A stretch of DNA of 52,124 nucleotides from Neobacillus ginsengisoli (GCF_030813055.1 NZ_JAUSTW010000018.1:1-52124), one strand, 5' to 3'. Positions 35,626 to 45,647 are shown, numbered from the stretch's first letter. Notes: generated by a model from the letters alone, not told the origin. Numbers and translations: made by a program.

Positions 35626-36513
35626 ATGAAAAAAACGAAATTATATATGGATACAGTTGTCGATATACAGGTCGTCATTCGGGATGCTACATCAAAAGAA
35701 GAGGCGGAGGCAAGAATTGATCGGGCTTTTGAGGCATTCCGAAAAGTAGAACAGGCCTGTAGCCGATTTAGCCCTGGCAGTGAATTGATGAATGCCTGCC
35801 GAGTAATGGGAAATCCGGTACAGATTAGTCCGTTTTTATTTGAACCATTGAAGTTCGCTTTGGAAATTGCGAAATTAACGGAGGGTGAATTTGATCCTTC
35901 TATTGGGAAAGTCATGGAGGAGCAAGGCTATAATCGCCATTATTTAACAGGGGAATTTAGTGAAAATTCTTCAGCTGATTCTGTTACGTATCGGGATATT
36001 ATTTTAGATGAACATGACCGTACATTGTATTTGAACAAGCCTATGGTAATCGATTTAGGAGCAGTTGCTAAAGGGTTTGCTATCGATTTGGCTGCAAATG
36101 AGCTCAAAGACTTTGACGGGTTTGTCGTCAACGCCGGCGGGGATCTGTTTGCCGGGGGAGTGGATAGGAATGGCTGCCCTTGGAAGATAGGAATTCAGCA
36201 TCCTGAGAAAAAAGAGCAAATCATCCATACAGTCGAAGTTTCTAATGAAGCGATTTGTACCTCCGGTAGTTACGAGCGCAGAAACGCTAAACTTCCCGGT
36301 ATGCATCACATCATCAATCCAAAAACACGACTTTCACCTAATGATTGGGTCAGCTGCAGCGTCATTGCTCCTTTCTCTATGATGGCGGATGCTTTTTCGA
36401 CAGCTGCGTTTTTGCTCGGTAGTGGAAAAGGGAAGGAATTAATCGAAATCGTTGATCTAAAGGGGCTTTTTATCACACCCGGGTTACAAATTGTTAGAGT
36501 TGGAGGGATATAA
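35626..36513 (+). CDS. apbE: FAD:protein FMN transferase ApbE
   Basis: A 295-aa protein with CSRFSPGSELMN, GEFDPSIGKVME, IDLGAVAKGFAIDLA and NAGGDLFAGG, all family motifs of ApbE. It moves FMN from FAD onto a Thr of the SGAT motif, here most likely of the protein encoded just upstream. No clear lipobox or signal peptide is seen, so the enzyme would act in the cytoplasm unless export occurs by another route; that is odd for an exported target. It lies two bases from the next start. Confidence 0.93.
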   Translation: MKKTKLYMDTVVDIQVVIRDATSKEEAEARIDRAFEAFRKVEQACSRFSPGSELMNACRVMGNPVQISPFLFEPLKFALEIAKLTEGEFDPSIGKVMEEQGYNRHYLTGEFSENSSADSVTYRDIILDEHDRTLYLNKPMVIDLGAVAKGFAIDLAANELKDFDGFVVNAGGDLFAGGVDRNGCPWKIGIQHPEKKEQIIHTVEVSNEAICTSGSYERRNAKLPGMHHIINPKTRLSPNDWVSCSVIAPFSMMADAFSTAAFLLGSGKGKELIEIVDLKGLFITPGLQIVRVGGI

Positions 36514-36514
36514 A

Positions 36515-37342
36515 ATGACAATACAGAAATGGCTTAAAACGCCAAAAGGCTATGTGGCCATTGCCATGATTGCTTATCTTCTTATTGCCTCAATTGGTTA
36601 TAAAAATATAATGGGGATTAAAAATGGTTTCGTCGCTGTTATTGTTTCAGTTATTGTTGACATCCTCTGTAATGTAATGAAAAAAAGAAAATGGACGATC
36701 CCGGACGGTGCCGTTATTACAGGGTTAATCATTTCTCTCATCTTAAGTACAGCGACCTCTCTAAGTGTCATTGCAGCAAGTGCGGTTATCGCCATTTTGT
36801 CCAAGCATCTCTTGGTCTATAAGAAAAAACCAATCTTTAACCCGGCTGCTTTTGGTTTACTAATATCCGTCTTGTTTTTTCGAACAGGACAAAGCTGGTG
36901 GGGAGCATTTGGAGATCTTCCTGCATGGACTATATTGTTTCTTTTAGTTGGTGGATACAAAATCACCGGCCGAATCAATAAATACCCCCAGGTTTTTTCA
37001 TTTTTAGGGACTTCTTTTTTACTTTTGCTGCTTATGGGGCATTTCCATATAGGTGATGAAGTCGATGCACTTCGGCCGCCATTTATAAATGCTACCCTTT
37101 TCTTTGGCTTTTTTATGCTCACCGATCCACCTACATCCCCGGCAAAAGATAAAGAGCAGGTCATATTCGGTATCCTTACGGCGGCAGCGGGAACAGTGAT
37201 ATATGGCCTTTTTGGGGGATTGATCTATTTGTTTATCGGGTTATGTATCGGGAATCTTTATTGCTTCCTCAAAAAACGCTCCACTTCAAAGGTATCGATG
37301 AATCGGTCAAATGTAAAGAAAACCGAAAGAATACTTGGATAG
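36515..37342 (+). CDS. RnfD/NqrB-like membrane protein
   Basis: A 275-aa protein with eight or nine membrane helices. The stretch NPAAFGLLISVLFF and TDPPTSPAKDKEQVIFG are typical of the NqrB/RnfD/RseC-like family, where the second motif holds the FMN-binding Thr. With the FMN-binding protein and ApbE it forms a minimal flavin electron path across the membrane, similar to parts of Rnf or of extracellular electron transfer loci. GGAGGGATATAAA precedes the ATG; the upstream in-frame start at 36491 lies inside apbE. Confidence 0.82.
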   Translation: MTIQKWLKTPKGYVAIAMIAYLLIASIGYKNIMGIKNGFVAVIVSVIVDILCNVMKKRKWTIPDGAVITGLIISLILSTATSLSVIAASAVIAILSKHLLVYKKKPIFNPAAFGLLISVLFFRTGQSWWGAFGDLPAWTILFLLVGGYKITGRINKYPQVFSFLGTSFLLLLLMGHFHIGDEVDALRPPFINATLFFGFFMLTDPPTSPAKDKEQVIFGILTAAAGTVIYGLFGGLIYLFIGLCIGNLYCFLKKRSTSKVSMNRSNVKKTERILG

Positions 37343-37370
37343 TAGAACTATAGCTATTTTTTTAAAAGCA

Positions 37371-37396
37371 AAAGTCTGGGTGTCCAGACTTTTTTG
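37371..37396 (+). terminator. terminator of the FMN operon
   Basis: AAAGTCTGG pairs perfectly with CCAGACTTT, followed by TTTT. Confidence 0.9.
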
Positions 37397-37502
37397 CATT
37401 TAAGTTATTATCATTTTCCATACAGGAATTTTCCAGACTATAGAGAATACATAAAGATGATGCCAAATTTTGGTCTACTGAGCCACCTGAGGAGGAATTC
37501 CA

Positions 37503-38459
37503 TTGACCCGTGAGCCGATGAACCCCACGATAGAAAAAATTCTCGTAAACATTGAAAAAGTAATGATAGGAAAGCGGAATGTTGCTGAGCTCAGTCTTGT
37601 GGCTCTGCTTGCAGGCGGTCATGTTCTTTTAGAAGACGTACCGGGTGTAGGAAAAACAATGATGGTTCGGGCGCTTGCCAAATCCGTGAACGCCAACTTC
37701 AGGAGAATTCAGTTTACCCCTGACCTTTTGCCGTCAGATGTAACAGGCGTATCTATTTATAACCCGAAAGAACTGGAATTTCAATTCCGCCCCGGTCCGT
37801 TGATGGGGAATATCATTCTTGCAGATGAAATTAACCGTACTTCGCCCAAAACCCAGTCTGCTCTATTAGAAGGGATGGAGGAAGCCAGTGTAACGATTGA
37901 TGGGGTGACCCATAAGTTGAATAAGCCATTTTTCGTTATGGCGACGCAAAACCCGATTGAGTATGAAGGCACCTATCCGCTTCCTGAAGCCCAGTTGGAC
38001 CGGTTTTTATTAAAAATGAAAATGGGTTATCCCGATATGAATGAAGAAATTGAAGTGTTAAACAGAGCACAAAAGGTTCCCCCTATTGAAGACCTGTCTC
38101 CGGTCATTGACCTTGAAGGGCTTCTTGACCTGCAGCGGGATATTAGAGAGGTTTTCGTCGATGATACGATTAAGCGGTATATCGTTGATATTGTAAACCG
38201 GACAAGAGGTCATGGCAGTGTTTATCTTGGAGCAAGTCCCCGCGGTTCGATTGCCTTAATGAAAGCGGCTCAGGCATATGCCTATATGTACGGACGCGAT
38301 TTTGTTCTCCCTGACGATATCCAATACTTAGCCCAATTTGTTTTAGCGCACCGGATCATTTTAAGGTCAGAAGCAAAGTTTGAAGGCTTTTCTGCTGAAG
38401 AAATAATTAATCGGGTGGTTGCAAGAGTTCCTATTCCTGTTAAAAGGCTAGTGAAATAG
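37503..38459 (+). CDS. MoxR-family AAA+ ATPase
   Basis: A 318-aa ATPase with Walker A GVGKTMMVRA (about 48-57), Walker B ILADEINRTSPKTQ (about 108-121), QNPIEYEGTYPLPEAQLDRF and the C-terminal lid GASPRGS. MoxR ATPases act with DUF58 proteins as chaperone-like complexes for envelope or enzyme maturation. The TTG start has GAGGAGG eight bases upstream; an ATG at 37518 is an alternative. It is one base from the DUF58 gene. Confidence 0.92.
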   Translation: MTREPMNPTIEKILVNIEKVMIGKRNVAELSLVALLAGGHVLLEDVPGVGKTMMVRALAKSVNANFRRIQFTPDLLPSDVTGVSIYNPKELEFQFRPGPLMGNIILADEINRTSPKTQSALLEGMEEASVTIDGVTHKLNKPFFVMATQNPIEYEGTYPLPEAQLDRFLLKMKMGYPDMNEEIEVLNRAQKVPPIEDLSPVIDLEGLLDLQRDIREVFVDDTIKRYIVDIVNRTRGHGSVYLGASPRGSIALMKAAQAYAYMYGRDFVLPDDIQYLAQFVLAHRIILRSEAKFEGFSAEEIINRVVARVPIPVKRLVK

Positions 38460-38460
38460 C

Positions 38461-39678
38461 ATGAAAAAAGGATTAACTCTGTTCACAAAGGCTTGGAAAC
38501 TTACCGTATTAATTTTTTTAATCGTTTTAACATTCTCATATGCGATGTTTCAAGGCGGTTATGTCAGCTGGTTTTTATTGTACAGCTTCTTACCCTTTGC
38601 CGGCTACTGTGTGTTCTTATCGTTTTATTCCTTAAAGGGGCTTAAAGTGAAACGGGTTTTACCAAAAGCCGATTACAATGCTGGTGAACCTTTAAAGGTA
38701 ACGGTAACGGTAACGAGACGAAATTCCTTCCCATTATTCTATTTACTTATTGCTGATCAACTGGATGATTCCTTACAATTTACCCCACAGCAAAAATCAG
38801 CAAAGGCTCTCTTGCTCCCAGGTTTAAAAAAAGAATTTTCCTACAACTATATCATTAATGAGCTTCCGCGCGGAGAGCATTTTTTTCACTCCTTTTCCCT
38901 TCGAATAGGTGACCCGCTTGGATTATTTGAAAAGGAAAAAACATTTACTGTTGAAAATAAAATTATGGTCTATCCAGCCTACTCAGAACTCATCTATCGT
39001 CCATTTGAACATCAGTATGACCAGGGGATGACGGCTTCAAGGGAACGGGTGCAACGTGATACCTCAATGGCGGTTGGGGTAAGAGATTATCAGCCGGGGG
39101 ACCGATTCTCTTGGATTAATTGGAAAGCCTCAGCAAAGCGGAACGAAATTATGACAAAGGAGTTTGAGCAGCGCCAATCAAATGATGTCGTGATTGTCAT
39201 GGATTGTTTTCCGGATAGACACTTTGAGACCATTGTCTCCTATACTGCCTCCCTCGTGCGTGCGGTCTTGAAAAAGGGTGCACAGTCAGGGCTGTTGACA
39301 ATAAGTAATGAACGAACATCGTTTCCAATCAGGGGCGGAGAGAAGCAGCTGCAGCAGCTCTTTTACCATCTTGCCAAAATAAAGGCAAAAAGTGTTCTCC
39401 CCTTTGAAAAAGTATTGGAGACAGATGGCCTTCTTGTTCAACAAACTGTATCGTTTATTCTAGTTACAGGACAAATATCGAAACTATTGATTGAGAAAGC
39501 AAGCTTCCTAGGTCAGAGAAAAGGAACAGTTACACTTTTTCTAATTAAAGCGGAAAAAGAATTGCCATCGGGAAATGAGCGTTCGTTAATCGCGGTGGCA
39601 AATGCAAGAGGTATACGGATTATCATAGTTCAAGAAGGTAATTTTGCTGCAGCCTTTTCGGAGGTGAAAGTCCGGTAA
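38461..39678 (+). CDS. DUF58 domain protein
   Basis: A 405-aa protein with two N-terminal membrane helices (about 14-50), a beta-rich domain and the DUF58 core VGVRDYQPGDRFSWINWKAS (about 204-223), followed by a von Willebrand A-like domain (VVIVMDCFPD). DUF58 proteins are partners of MoxR ATPases. The stop TAA shares one base with the ATG of the transglutaminase gene, so the three genes form one unit. Confidence 0.9.
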   Translation: MKKGLTLFTKAWKLTVLIFLIVLTFSYAMFQGGYVSWFLLYSFLPFAGYCVFLSFYSLKGLKVKRVLPKADYNAGEPLKVTVTVTRRNSFPLFYLLIADQLDDSLQFTPQQKSAKALLLPGLKKEFSYNYIINELPRGEHFFHSFSLRIGDPLGLFEKEKTFTVENKIMVYPAYSELIYRPFEHQYDQGMTASRERVQRDTSMAVGVRDYQPGDRFSWINWKASAKRNEIMTKEFEQRQSNDVVIVMDCFPDRHFETIVSYTASLVRAVLKKGAQSGLLTISNERTSFPIRGGEKQLQQLFYHLAKIKAKSVLPFEKVLETDGLLVQQTVSFILVTGQISKLLIEKASFLGQRKGTVTLFLIKAEKELPSGNERSLIAVANARGIRIIIVQEGNFAAAFSEVKVR

Positions 39679-41900
39679 TGAAACGAAATTTTCCAACCTT
39701 TCTTCTTTATGCTTTTGCTTTTTTACTTCTATGGGAATGGCTTAGACCAATCCGGCAATTAACAAATACAGGTCATATGGAAACGTTTGTTCTCTTTTTG
39801 TTAATCTCGGTTCTTTCTTATTTTTTAAGAATCAAATGGATTTGGAAGTTTTTGATTAACCTAATGTACATCATGGTTTCGATCAACCGATTGTATTATA
39901 AAGAAGGTTTCTTTCACCTAAGTTGGCTGCAGTCATTTTTCAGTGATTTTAAAAATAATATGGTCTTGCTTTTTGCAAGAAATGTAGAAGATTTATCCAA
40001 TGAACTTCGAACGTTTTTATTTTTTGTTCTGCTGTGGTTAATGGTGTATTTAATCAACTATTGGCTTTTAAATCGCCGGAGGATTTTTATTTTTTTCTTT
40101 ATGACGTTGGTGTACATAACCGTTCTGGATACCTTTACGCCATATAATGCAAAAGCAGCCGTTGTTCGAACAGTCGTCTTTGGATTTACCTTAATGGGTA
40201 TGCTTACCTTTTATCGCATTTTAGCCAAAGAAAATGTAGATAGTGAGCATAGCTCTGCACGAAAGTGGATGGTACCACTTTTAGTGATGATTGCTTTAAG
40301 TGTCTTGGTTGGAATAACTGCCCCAAAGGCGGCGCCGGTTTGGCCTGACCCAGTACCGTATTTGCAGGCTGCAAACAGCAAAAGTGACAGAAATGGGAAA
40401 AGTGGGCCGCAAAGAATTGGCTATGGGACGAATGATTCAGCATTAGGCGGTCCGTTTATTGGGGATAATAAACCTGTTTTCACGACTGAAGCGGAAGAAA
40501 AGAATTATTGGATGGTCGAAACAAAGGATGCCTATACAGGGAAAGGGTGGATTTCTTCCGGTGCAACGACTGTCCCGTTCAGGGAGGGAGATCTTGTTCC
40601 GGTATCCTCTTTTCCGGAAACAGTTGAAACAAAGAAGGAAACAGCGCGGGTAGTGGTCTATAACCATCTCCAAAGCAACCATATCATGTATCCTCAGGGA
40701 ATCCAAAAAATCCTGAAAACATCGCCTGTTAATAGTAAAGGGAACCTTTTTGAGCTTGAGAATCCTAACGAAAGAATTCTTTACTACGATAGCAGACATC
40801 AGCCTGTAATGCCGAATATGTATTTGCTTGAGTTTGTAATACCTATATATAAGGCAGCCGATCTAATCAAAACTACAGCAGTTGACTACTCGCTAGTCCG
40901 CCCGGAATTTATCAAAAAGTACACGCAGCTTCCAAAGGAGCTGCCGCTAAGAGTGAAACAATTAGCCAAACAAATAACCGCCGGGAAAAACAACTGGTTT
41001 GATAAAGCAAAAGCTGTGGAAAGTTATTTCAGCAGCTCTGATTACACCTATGATCAAAAAAATGTTGCGGTTCCCGGTGCTCATGTGGATTATGTGGATC
41101 AATTTTTATTTGATACAAAACGAGGCTATTGCGATAACTTCTCGACTTCGATGGCGGTTATGCTGCGGACACTTGGGATTCCAACAAGGTGGGTAAAAGG
41201 CTATACAGGAGGCGAGTTAATCAACAAGAGCCAAACGGACCCTTCCTTGCAGCTTTACCGAATAACCAATAATAATGCCCATTCCTGGGTAGAGGTCTTT
41301 TTCCCAAATCAAGGCTGGGTGCCGTTTGAACCAACCAAGGGTTTTTCAAATGATGTTATTATTCATAGCAGTGGAGCAGCAGAACAGAAGCCGGCCATAA
41401 ACCAACAAACAACACCGGCTCCTGTGAAAAAGCCGCAGCAGAATCTTCTGGAAGATACCCAATCATCAAAAGTGGCAAAAAAATCTGCCAATAGCAAAAC
41501 TTTATGGAAGCAAACAACTGCGTTGATAAATAACTATTGGAAACGGGTGCTGTTTATTCTTGTCCTAATCGCAGCGGTCGTCGGGATTCTCTATCGGATT
41601 CGCGGTAAATGGTTCCCGTATTTTTTACTTCTCAAATATCGGCTCAAGAGAAAGGATGAAAATGTCGAATTTGCTTACCTTGTATTATTGGATCAATTAA
41701 ATCGTTACGGTTTAAAACGGAAAGAAAATCAAACCCTTCGAAGTTACGCAGGATATATCGATACGTTTTTTTCGACGCGAGAGATGACCAGGTTGACTGC
41801 AAAATATGAGCAATATTTGTATCATCGGGAGCTTCCGCATGGAACATGGAAAGACGTGCGTAAATTGTGGGAAAATTTAATCAAAAAGACAATCGCTTGA
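39678..41900 (+). CDS. transglutaminase-like membrane protein (TgpA type)
   Basis: A 740-aa protein with five or six N-terminal membrane helices (about 5-215), an extracellular transglutaminase domain and one more helix near 630, then a cytoplasmic tail. The catalytic Cys is in RGYCDNFSTSMA (about 484) and the His in NNNAHSWVEVF (about 534); the third position reads PFEPT where most have Asp. It may crosslink or cleave envelope proteins, or act in a trans-peptidase role. It closes the MoxR-DUF58-TgpA operon, a common arrangement in Bacillus. Confidence 0.9.
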   Translation: MKRNFPTFLLYAFAFLLLWEWLRPIRQLTNTGHMETFVLFLLISVLSYFLRIKWIWKFLINLMYIMVSINRLYYKEGFFHLSWLQSFFSDFKNNMVLLFARNVEDLSNELRTFLFFVLLWLMVYLINYWLLNRRRIFIFFFMTLVYITVLDTFTPYNAKAAVVRTVVFGFTLMGMLTFYRILAKENVDSEHSSARKWMVPLLVMIALSVLVGITAPKAAPVWPDPVPYLQAANSKSDRNGKSGPQRIGYGTNDSALGGPFIGDNKPVFTTEAEEKNYWMVETKDAYTGKGWISSGATTVPFREGDLVPVSSFPETVETKKETARVVVYNHLQSNHIMYPQGIQKILKTSPVNSKGNLFELENPNERILYYDSRHQPVMPNMYLLEFVIPIYKAADLIKTTAVDYSLVRPEFIKKYTQLPKELPLRVKQLAKQITAGKNNWFDKAKAVESYFSSSDYTYDQKNVAVPGAHVDYVDQFLFDTKRGYCDNFSTSMAVMLRTLGIPTRWVKGYTGGELINKSQTDPSLQLYRITNNNAHSWVEVFFPNQGWVPFEPTKGFSNDVIIHSSGAAEQKPAINQQTTPAPVKKPQQNLLEDTQSSKVAKKSANSKTLWKQTTALINNYWKRVLFILVLIAAVVGILYRIRGKWFPYFLLLKYRLKRKDENVEFAYLVLLDQLNRYGLKRKENQTLRSYAGYIDTFFSTREMTRLTAKYEQYLYHRELPHGTWKDVRKLWENLIKKTIA

Positions 41901-41940
41901 CCAGTAAAACCTCCTATTGTTACAATATGTTTTAATTCAA

Positions 41941-42062
41941 TGTCTAGCTGCAGCGTCTAGGGGCTCGAGTCGCTTCGGTCCTGCCGATGAAGTCAAAAAA
42001 CGGACTTCACCGTCAGGCCCGCAAGCAGTTGTCGCCCCTGATCGAGTCGCTTCCGCTTTTCT
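41941..42062. repeat. interspersed Bacillaceae repeat, copy 2
   Basis: It begins TGTCTAGCTGCAGCGTCTAG and ends CGAGTCGCTTCCGCTTTTCT. The inner arms CGGACTTCA and GAAGTC pair, giving a folded RNA or DNA. It sits directly ahead of the guaA riboswitch. Confidence 0.8.
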
Positions 42063-42078
42063 AAATAGGGGTACTTTA

Positions 42079-42149
42079 CCTTCATATATCCTCGAAAATA
42101 AGGTTCGAGAGTCTCTACCGGGTCGCCGTAAATGGCCTGACTATGAAGG
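42079..42149 (+). promoter_or_regulatory. purine (guanine) riboswitch before guaA
   Basis: P1 is CCTTCATA (42079-42086) with TATGAAGG (42142-42149). The core AGTCTCTACCGGGTCGCCGT and CTGACTATG carries the conserved CTACC and the J3-1 GACTAT, where C (not T) specifies guanine or hypoxanthine. The P2 loop is AAAATAAGG. It lies about 160 bases before guaA and a terminator stands between them, so guanine should shut off GMP synthesis. Confidence 0.9.
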
Positions 42150-42203
42150 CAGAAATTCTATATTTTTTGTTTGCGAGAAAACTAGAATTCTGCCTTCCTT
42201 TTT
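42146..42203 (+). terminator. riboswitch expression platform terminator for guaA
   Basis: AAGGCAGAAATTCTA (42146-42160) pairs with TAGAATTCTGCCTT (42183-42196), followed by CCTTTTT. Its left arm shares AAGG with the P1 stem of the riboswitch. Confidence 0.85.
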
Positions 42204-42311
42204 GTGGAGCGCGGAAACCTAGTTTTCTTTTTGTTTTTTCGGATAATTTTTTCGCAATTTTAGTAAAAACTAGAAGTAACAGGCTTTTATTATTAGAAAG
42301 AGGTGGCCAAT

Positions 42312-43850
42312 TTGACAGGTAAGCAAGATTTAATTGTTGTTTTAGATTTTGGAAGCCAATATAATCAGTTAATTACACGACGAATTCGTGAGTTTGGAGT
42401 ATATAGTGAGCTTCATCCTCATACGATTACAGCAGAGGAAATTAAAAAGATGAATCCAAAAGGGATTATCTTTTCCGGTGGACCTAACAGCGTCTATGAC
42501 GAAAATTCGTTCCGGTGTGATGAAAATATTTTTGAAATGGGTTTACCAATCCTCGGAATCTGTTACGGAATGCAATTAATGGCTGTTCACTTTGATGGGA
42601 AAGTCGAAAAAGCAAAGCAGCGGGAGTACGGAAAGGCTGTCATGACGATTCAAAATCAATCTGCATTATTTAACGGTCTTCCAGACGAGCAGGTTGTTTG
42701 GATGAGCCATGGTGATTTAGTTGTCGAGGCACCGGCCGGATTTACCGTTGATGGCACGAACCCAACATGTCCGATTGCGGCGATGAGTAATCAGGAACGC
42801 AATCTTTATGCTGTGCAATTTCACCCTGAAGTCCGCCATTCCGTTTTTGGCAATGAGCTTCTAAAGAACTTTGTTTTCAATGTATGTGATTGCAGCGGCA
42901 ATTGGTCAATGGAAAACTTTATTGAAATGGAAATGGCTAAAATCCGTGAAACAGTGGGCACTAAAAAAGTTCTTTGCGCTCTAAGCGGCGGGGTGGATTC
43001 ATCGGTTGTTGCTGTGCTTATTCATAAAGCAATCGGCGATCAATTAACCTGTATTTTTGTCGACCATGGTTTGCTGCGTAAAAATGAAGCTGATAGTGTG
43101 ATGAAAACCTTTGCTGAAGGCTTTCATATGAATGTCATTAAAGTTGATGCAAAAGATCGTTTCTTATCCAAGCTCGAAGGCGTATCCGATCCGGAGAAAA
43201 AACGGAAAATCATCGGCAACGAATTTATCTACGTCTTTGATGACGAAGCAACAAAGCTAAAAGGGATTGAGTTCTTAGCTCAAGGTACTCTTTATACGGA
43301 TATTATTGAAAGTGGAACGGCTACGGCTCAAACGATTAAATCGCACCACAATGTGGGCGGCCTGCCTGAAGACATGCAATTTAAACTGATTGAACCATTG
43401 AATACCTTGTTTAAGGATGAAGTTCGTGCTCTTGGGACGGAACTGGGAATCCCGGATGAAATTGTTTGGAGGCAGCCATTCCCCGGACCGGGGCTTGGAA
43501 TTCGGGTTTTAGGTGCCATTTCTGAAGATAAGCTTGAAATCGTTCGTGAATCTGATTGGATCTTACGTGAGGAAATCAAAAAAGCCGGGCTTGATCGTGA
43601 TATCTGGCAATATTTTACTGTTCTACCTGACATTCGCAGTGTTGGCGTAATGGGGGATACAAGAACCTACGATTACACGATTGGGATCCGCGCTGTTACT
43701 TCCATTGATGGGATGACATCCGACTGGGCGCGAATTCCTTGGGATGTTCTTGAAGTAATCTCAACGCGAATTGTCAACGAAGTAGCGCATGTAAATCGAG
43801 TGGTCTATGACATTACAAGTAAGCCGCCGGCAACAATTGAGTGGGAGTAA
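42312..43850 (+). CDS. guaA: GMP synthase (glutamine-hydrolysing)
   Basis: A 512-aa enzyme. The N-terminal glutamine amidotransferase has the nucleophile Cys in GICYGMQLM (about 84) and HPEVRHS; the ATP pyrophosphatase domain has the P-loop [12 protein letters not shown] (about 226-237); the C-terminal dimer domain ends KPPATIEWE. It aminates XMP to GMP. The TTG at 42312 has AAAGAGGTGG about six bases upstream; the upstream GTG at 42303 overlaps that site. Control is by the riboswitch at 42079. Confidence 0.96.
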   Translation: MTGKQDLIVVLDFGSQYNQLITRRIREFGVYSELHPHTITAEEIKKMNPKGIIFSGGPNSVYDENSFRCDENIFEMGLPILGICYGMQLMAVHFDGKVEKAKQREYGKAVMTIQNQSALFNGLPDEQVVWMSHGDLVVEAPAGFTVDGTNPTCPIAAMSNQERNLYAVQFHPEVRHSVFGNELLKNFVFNVCDCSGNWSMENFIEMEMAKIRETVGTKKVLCALSGGVDSSVVAVLIHKAIGDQLTCIFVDHGLLRKNEADSVMKTFAEGFHMNVIKVDAKDRFLSKLEGVSDPEKKRKIIGNEFIYVFDDEATKLKGIEFLAQGTLYTDIIESGTATAQTIKSHHNVGGLPEDMQFKLIEPLNTLFKDEVRALGTELGIPDEIVWRQPFPGPGLGIRVLGAISEDKLEIVRESDWILREEIKKAGLDRDIWQYFTVLPDIRSVGVMGDTRTYDYTIGIRAVTSIDGMTSDWARIPWDVLEVISTRIVNEVAHVNRVVYDITSKPPATIEWE

Positions 43851-43911
43851 GTCTATCTCGATTAAAGGCGAATAAAAACAAAAAAAACATTAAAATTGTT
43901 CGTGTTTTGTA

Positions 43912-43940
43912 TTGACGAAATGATAGGTCGTTGGTATGAT
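43912..43940 (+). promoter_or_regulatory. sigma-A promoter of pbuG
   Basis: TTGACG, 17 bases, TATGAT. The transcript would start about 20 bases before the riboswitch. Confidence 0.85.
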
Positions 43941-43965
43941 AAAAGGGAATTAAATACTTGTCGAT

Positions 43966-44040
43966 TTACGTCGTATAATCTTGGGAATATGGCCCAAAAG
44001 TTTCTACCGAGCCACCGTAAAAGGCTTGACTACGAGGTAA
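43966..44040 (+). promoter_or_regulatory. purine (guanine) riboswitch before pbuG
   Basis: P1 is TTACGTCGTA with TACGAGGTAA, one mismatch. The core TAATCTTGGGAATATGGCC, AGTTTCTACCG and TTGACTACG matches the class closely; the GACTA carries the C of guanine-type aptamers. GCTTGACT (44024-44031) can pair with AGTCAAGC (44090-44097) to make an antiterminator that would block the stem at 44097-44125. Confidence 0.95.
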
Positions 44041-44096
44041 GTGTTAAATCGATAGGGTACCCTTTTCCCCTATTATTTACACAAACCTAAGTCAAG

Positions 44097-44125
44097 CGCT
44101 CCGGTGGATACCGGAGCGTTTTTTT
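44097..44125 (+). terminator. riboswitch terminator of pbuG
   Basis: CGCTCCGGT pairs perfectly with ACCGGAGCG around GGAT, followed by seven T. Confidence 0.95.
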
Positions 44126-44165
44126 GTAATTATATTTAGAAAAAGATTTATTGGGGGAAGCGGAA

Positions 44166-45491
44166 TTGAAAAACTATTTTCGATTTGACGAACTAGGTAC
44201 AAATTATCGTCAGGAATTCATGGGTGGTTTAACTACGTTCTTGGCAATGGCTTATATACTGGTGGTTAATCCACTTACATTGACACTTGCTAGTGTTAAA
44301 GGTCTTCCGGATGCAATGAGAATGGATTACGGTTCAGTTTTTGTGGCAACTGCTATTGCATCTGCTGTTGGATCAATTGTCATGGGTCTCCTTGGGAAGT
44401 ACCCGCTTGCTTTAGCACCGGGGATGGGGTTAAATGCATTCTTTGCCTATACCGTTGTTTTAGGAAGCAAAATCCCTTGGCAGCATGCACTTGGCGCCGT
44501 GTTAATTTCCGGTATCTTCTTTTTCTTATTAACACTTACAGGGCTTCGTGAAAAAATTATCAATGCGATTCCAATTGATTTAAAACATGCTGTTGGTGCT
44601 GGTATTGGCTTGTTTATTACCTTTATTGGCTTGCAGGAATCAGGAATCATTGTTAAAAATGATGCTACACTAGTTGGCTTAGGTGATTTATCGAAGGGCC
44701 CAACCCTACTTGCAATTTTTGGTATAATTATAACCGTTATTATGATGACAAGAGGAATTAAAGGTTCAGTATTCTATGGAATGATTGTTACAGCGATTGT
44801 CGGGATGATTTTTCACTTGATTGCTATTCCGCATCAAGTAGTTAGTGCGGTTCCAAGCGTAAAACCTACTTTTGGGGCAGTATTTTCATCCTTTGGTGAC
44901 AGCTCTTTCTGGTCAACCGGAATGATTGGGATTATTTTGACATTCTTATTCGTAGACTTCTTTGATAATGCCGGTACACTTGTGGCAGTTGCTAACCAAG
45001 CAGGTTTAATGAAAGATAACAAACTTCCTAACGCAGGAAGAGCTTTACTTTCTGACTCGATTGCCACAATTGTAGGCGCGGTTCTTGGTACATCTACTAC
45101 CACTTCTTATATCGAGTCATCTGCAGGGGTTGCTTCAGGGGCAAGAACAGGTTTTGCGTCGTTAGTTACAGCCGGATTGTTTATCCTGTCGTTATTCTTC
45201 TTCCCGTTATTATCTGTTATTACATCGCCTGTTACAGCGCCGGCACTGATTATTGTCGGAGTATTGATGGTATCTTCATTAGGGAAAATTGACTGGCATC
45301 GTTTTGAAATTGCAGTACCGGCATTCCTTACAATGATTGCTATGCCGTTGTCTTACAGTATTGCAACAGGTATTGCGATTGGCTTTATTTTCTATCCGAT
45401 TACGATGATTGTTAAAGGACGTATTAAAGAAGTTAATCCAATTATGTATTTCTTCTTTGTCATCTTTCTCATTTATTTTATTTTAAAATAA
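44166..45491 (+). CDS. pbuG: hypoxanthine/guanine permease PbuG
   Basis: A 441-aa membrane protein of the AzgA/NCS2-like purine permease group with about 12-13 helices. MKNYFRFDELGTNYRQE, GGLTTFLAMAYIL, APGMGLNAFFAY and FVDFFDNAGTLVAVA match PbuG of B. subtilis closely. It imports hypoxanthine and guanine. I chose the TTG at 44166 with GGGGGAAG about seven bases upstream; the TTG at 44151 overlaps that region. Expression is set by the guanine riboswitch. Confidence 0.95.
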   Translation: MKNYFRFDELGTNYRQEFMGGLTTFLAMAYILVVNPLTLTLASVKGLPDAMRMDYGSVFVATAIASAVGSIVMGLLGKYPLALAPGMGLNAFFAYTVVLGSKIPWQHALGAVLISGIFFFLLTLTGLREKIINAIPIDLKHAVGAGIGLFITFIGLQESGIIVKNDATLVGLGDLSKGPTLLAIFGIIITVIMMTRGIKGSVFYGMIVTAIVGMIFHLIAIPHQVVSAVPSVKPTFGAVFSSFGDSSFWSTGMIGIILTFLFVDFFDNAGTLVAVANQAGLMKDNKLPNAGRALLSDSIATIVGAVLGTSTTTSYIESSAGVASGARTGFASLVTAGLFILSLFFFPLLSVITSPVTAPALIIVGVLMVSSLGKIDWHRFEIAVPAFLTMIAMPLSYSIATGIAIGFIFYPITMIVKGRIKEVNPIMYFFFVIFLIYFILK

Positions 45492-45500
45492 TGTATGTAA

Positions 45501-45529
45501 AGAACTGCTGTGCAGGCGGTTCTTTTTTT
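45501..45529 (+). terminator. terminator of pbuG
   Basis: AGAACTGC pairs with GGCGGTTCT with one G-T pair, followed by seven T. Confidence 0.85.
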
Positions 45530-45647
45530 GTCGAATAATTGCCATATTTCCTGAGTATAAAGCAGGATTTTGTCGTTGACTTCCTGGATTGTCTTTTATA
45601 ACATGAGTATACTAAAGGTAAGTAGGGCGAAATGGGGAAAGAAGGGT

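Noticed and set aside
41917..42222. 101-aa frame before guaA
   Set aside because: It spans a repeat element, the riboswitch and its terminator.
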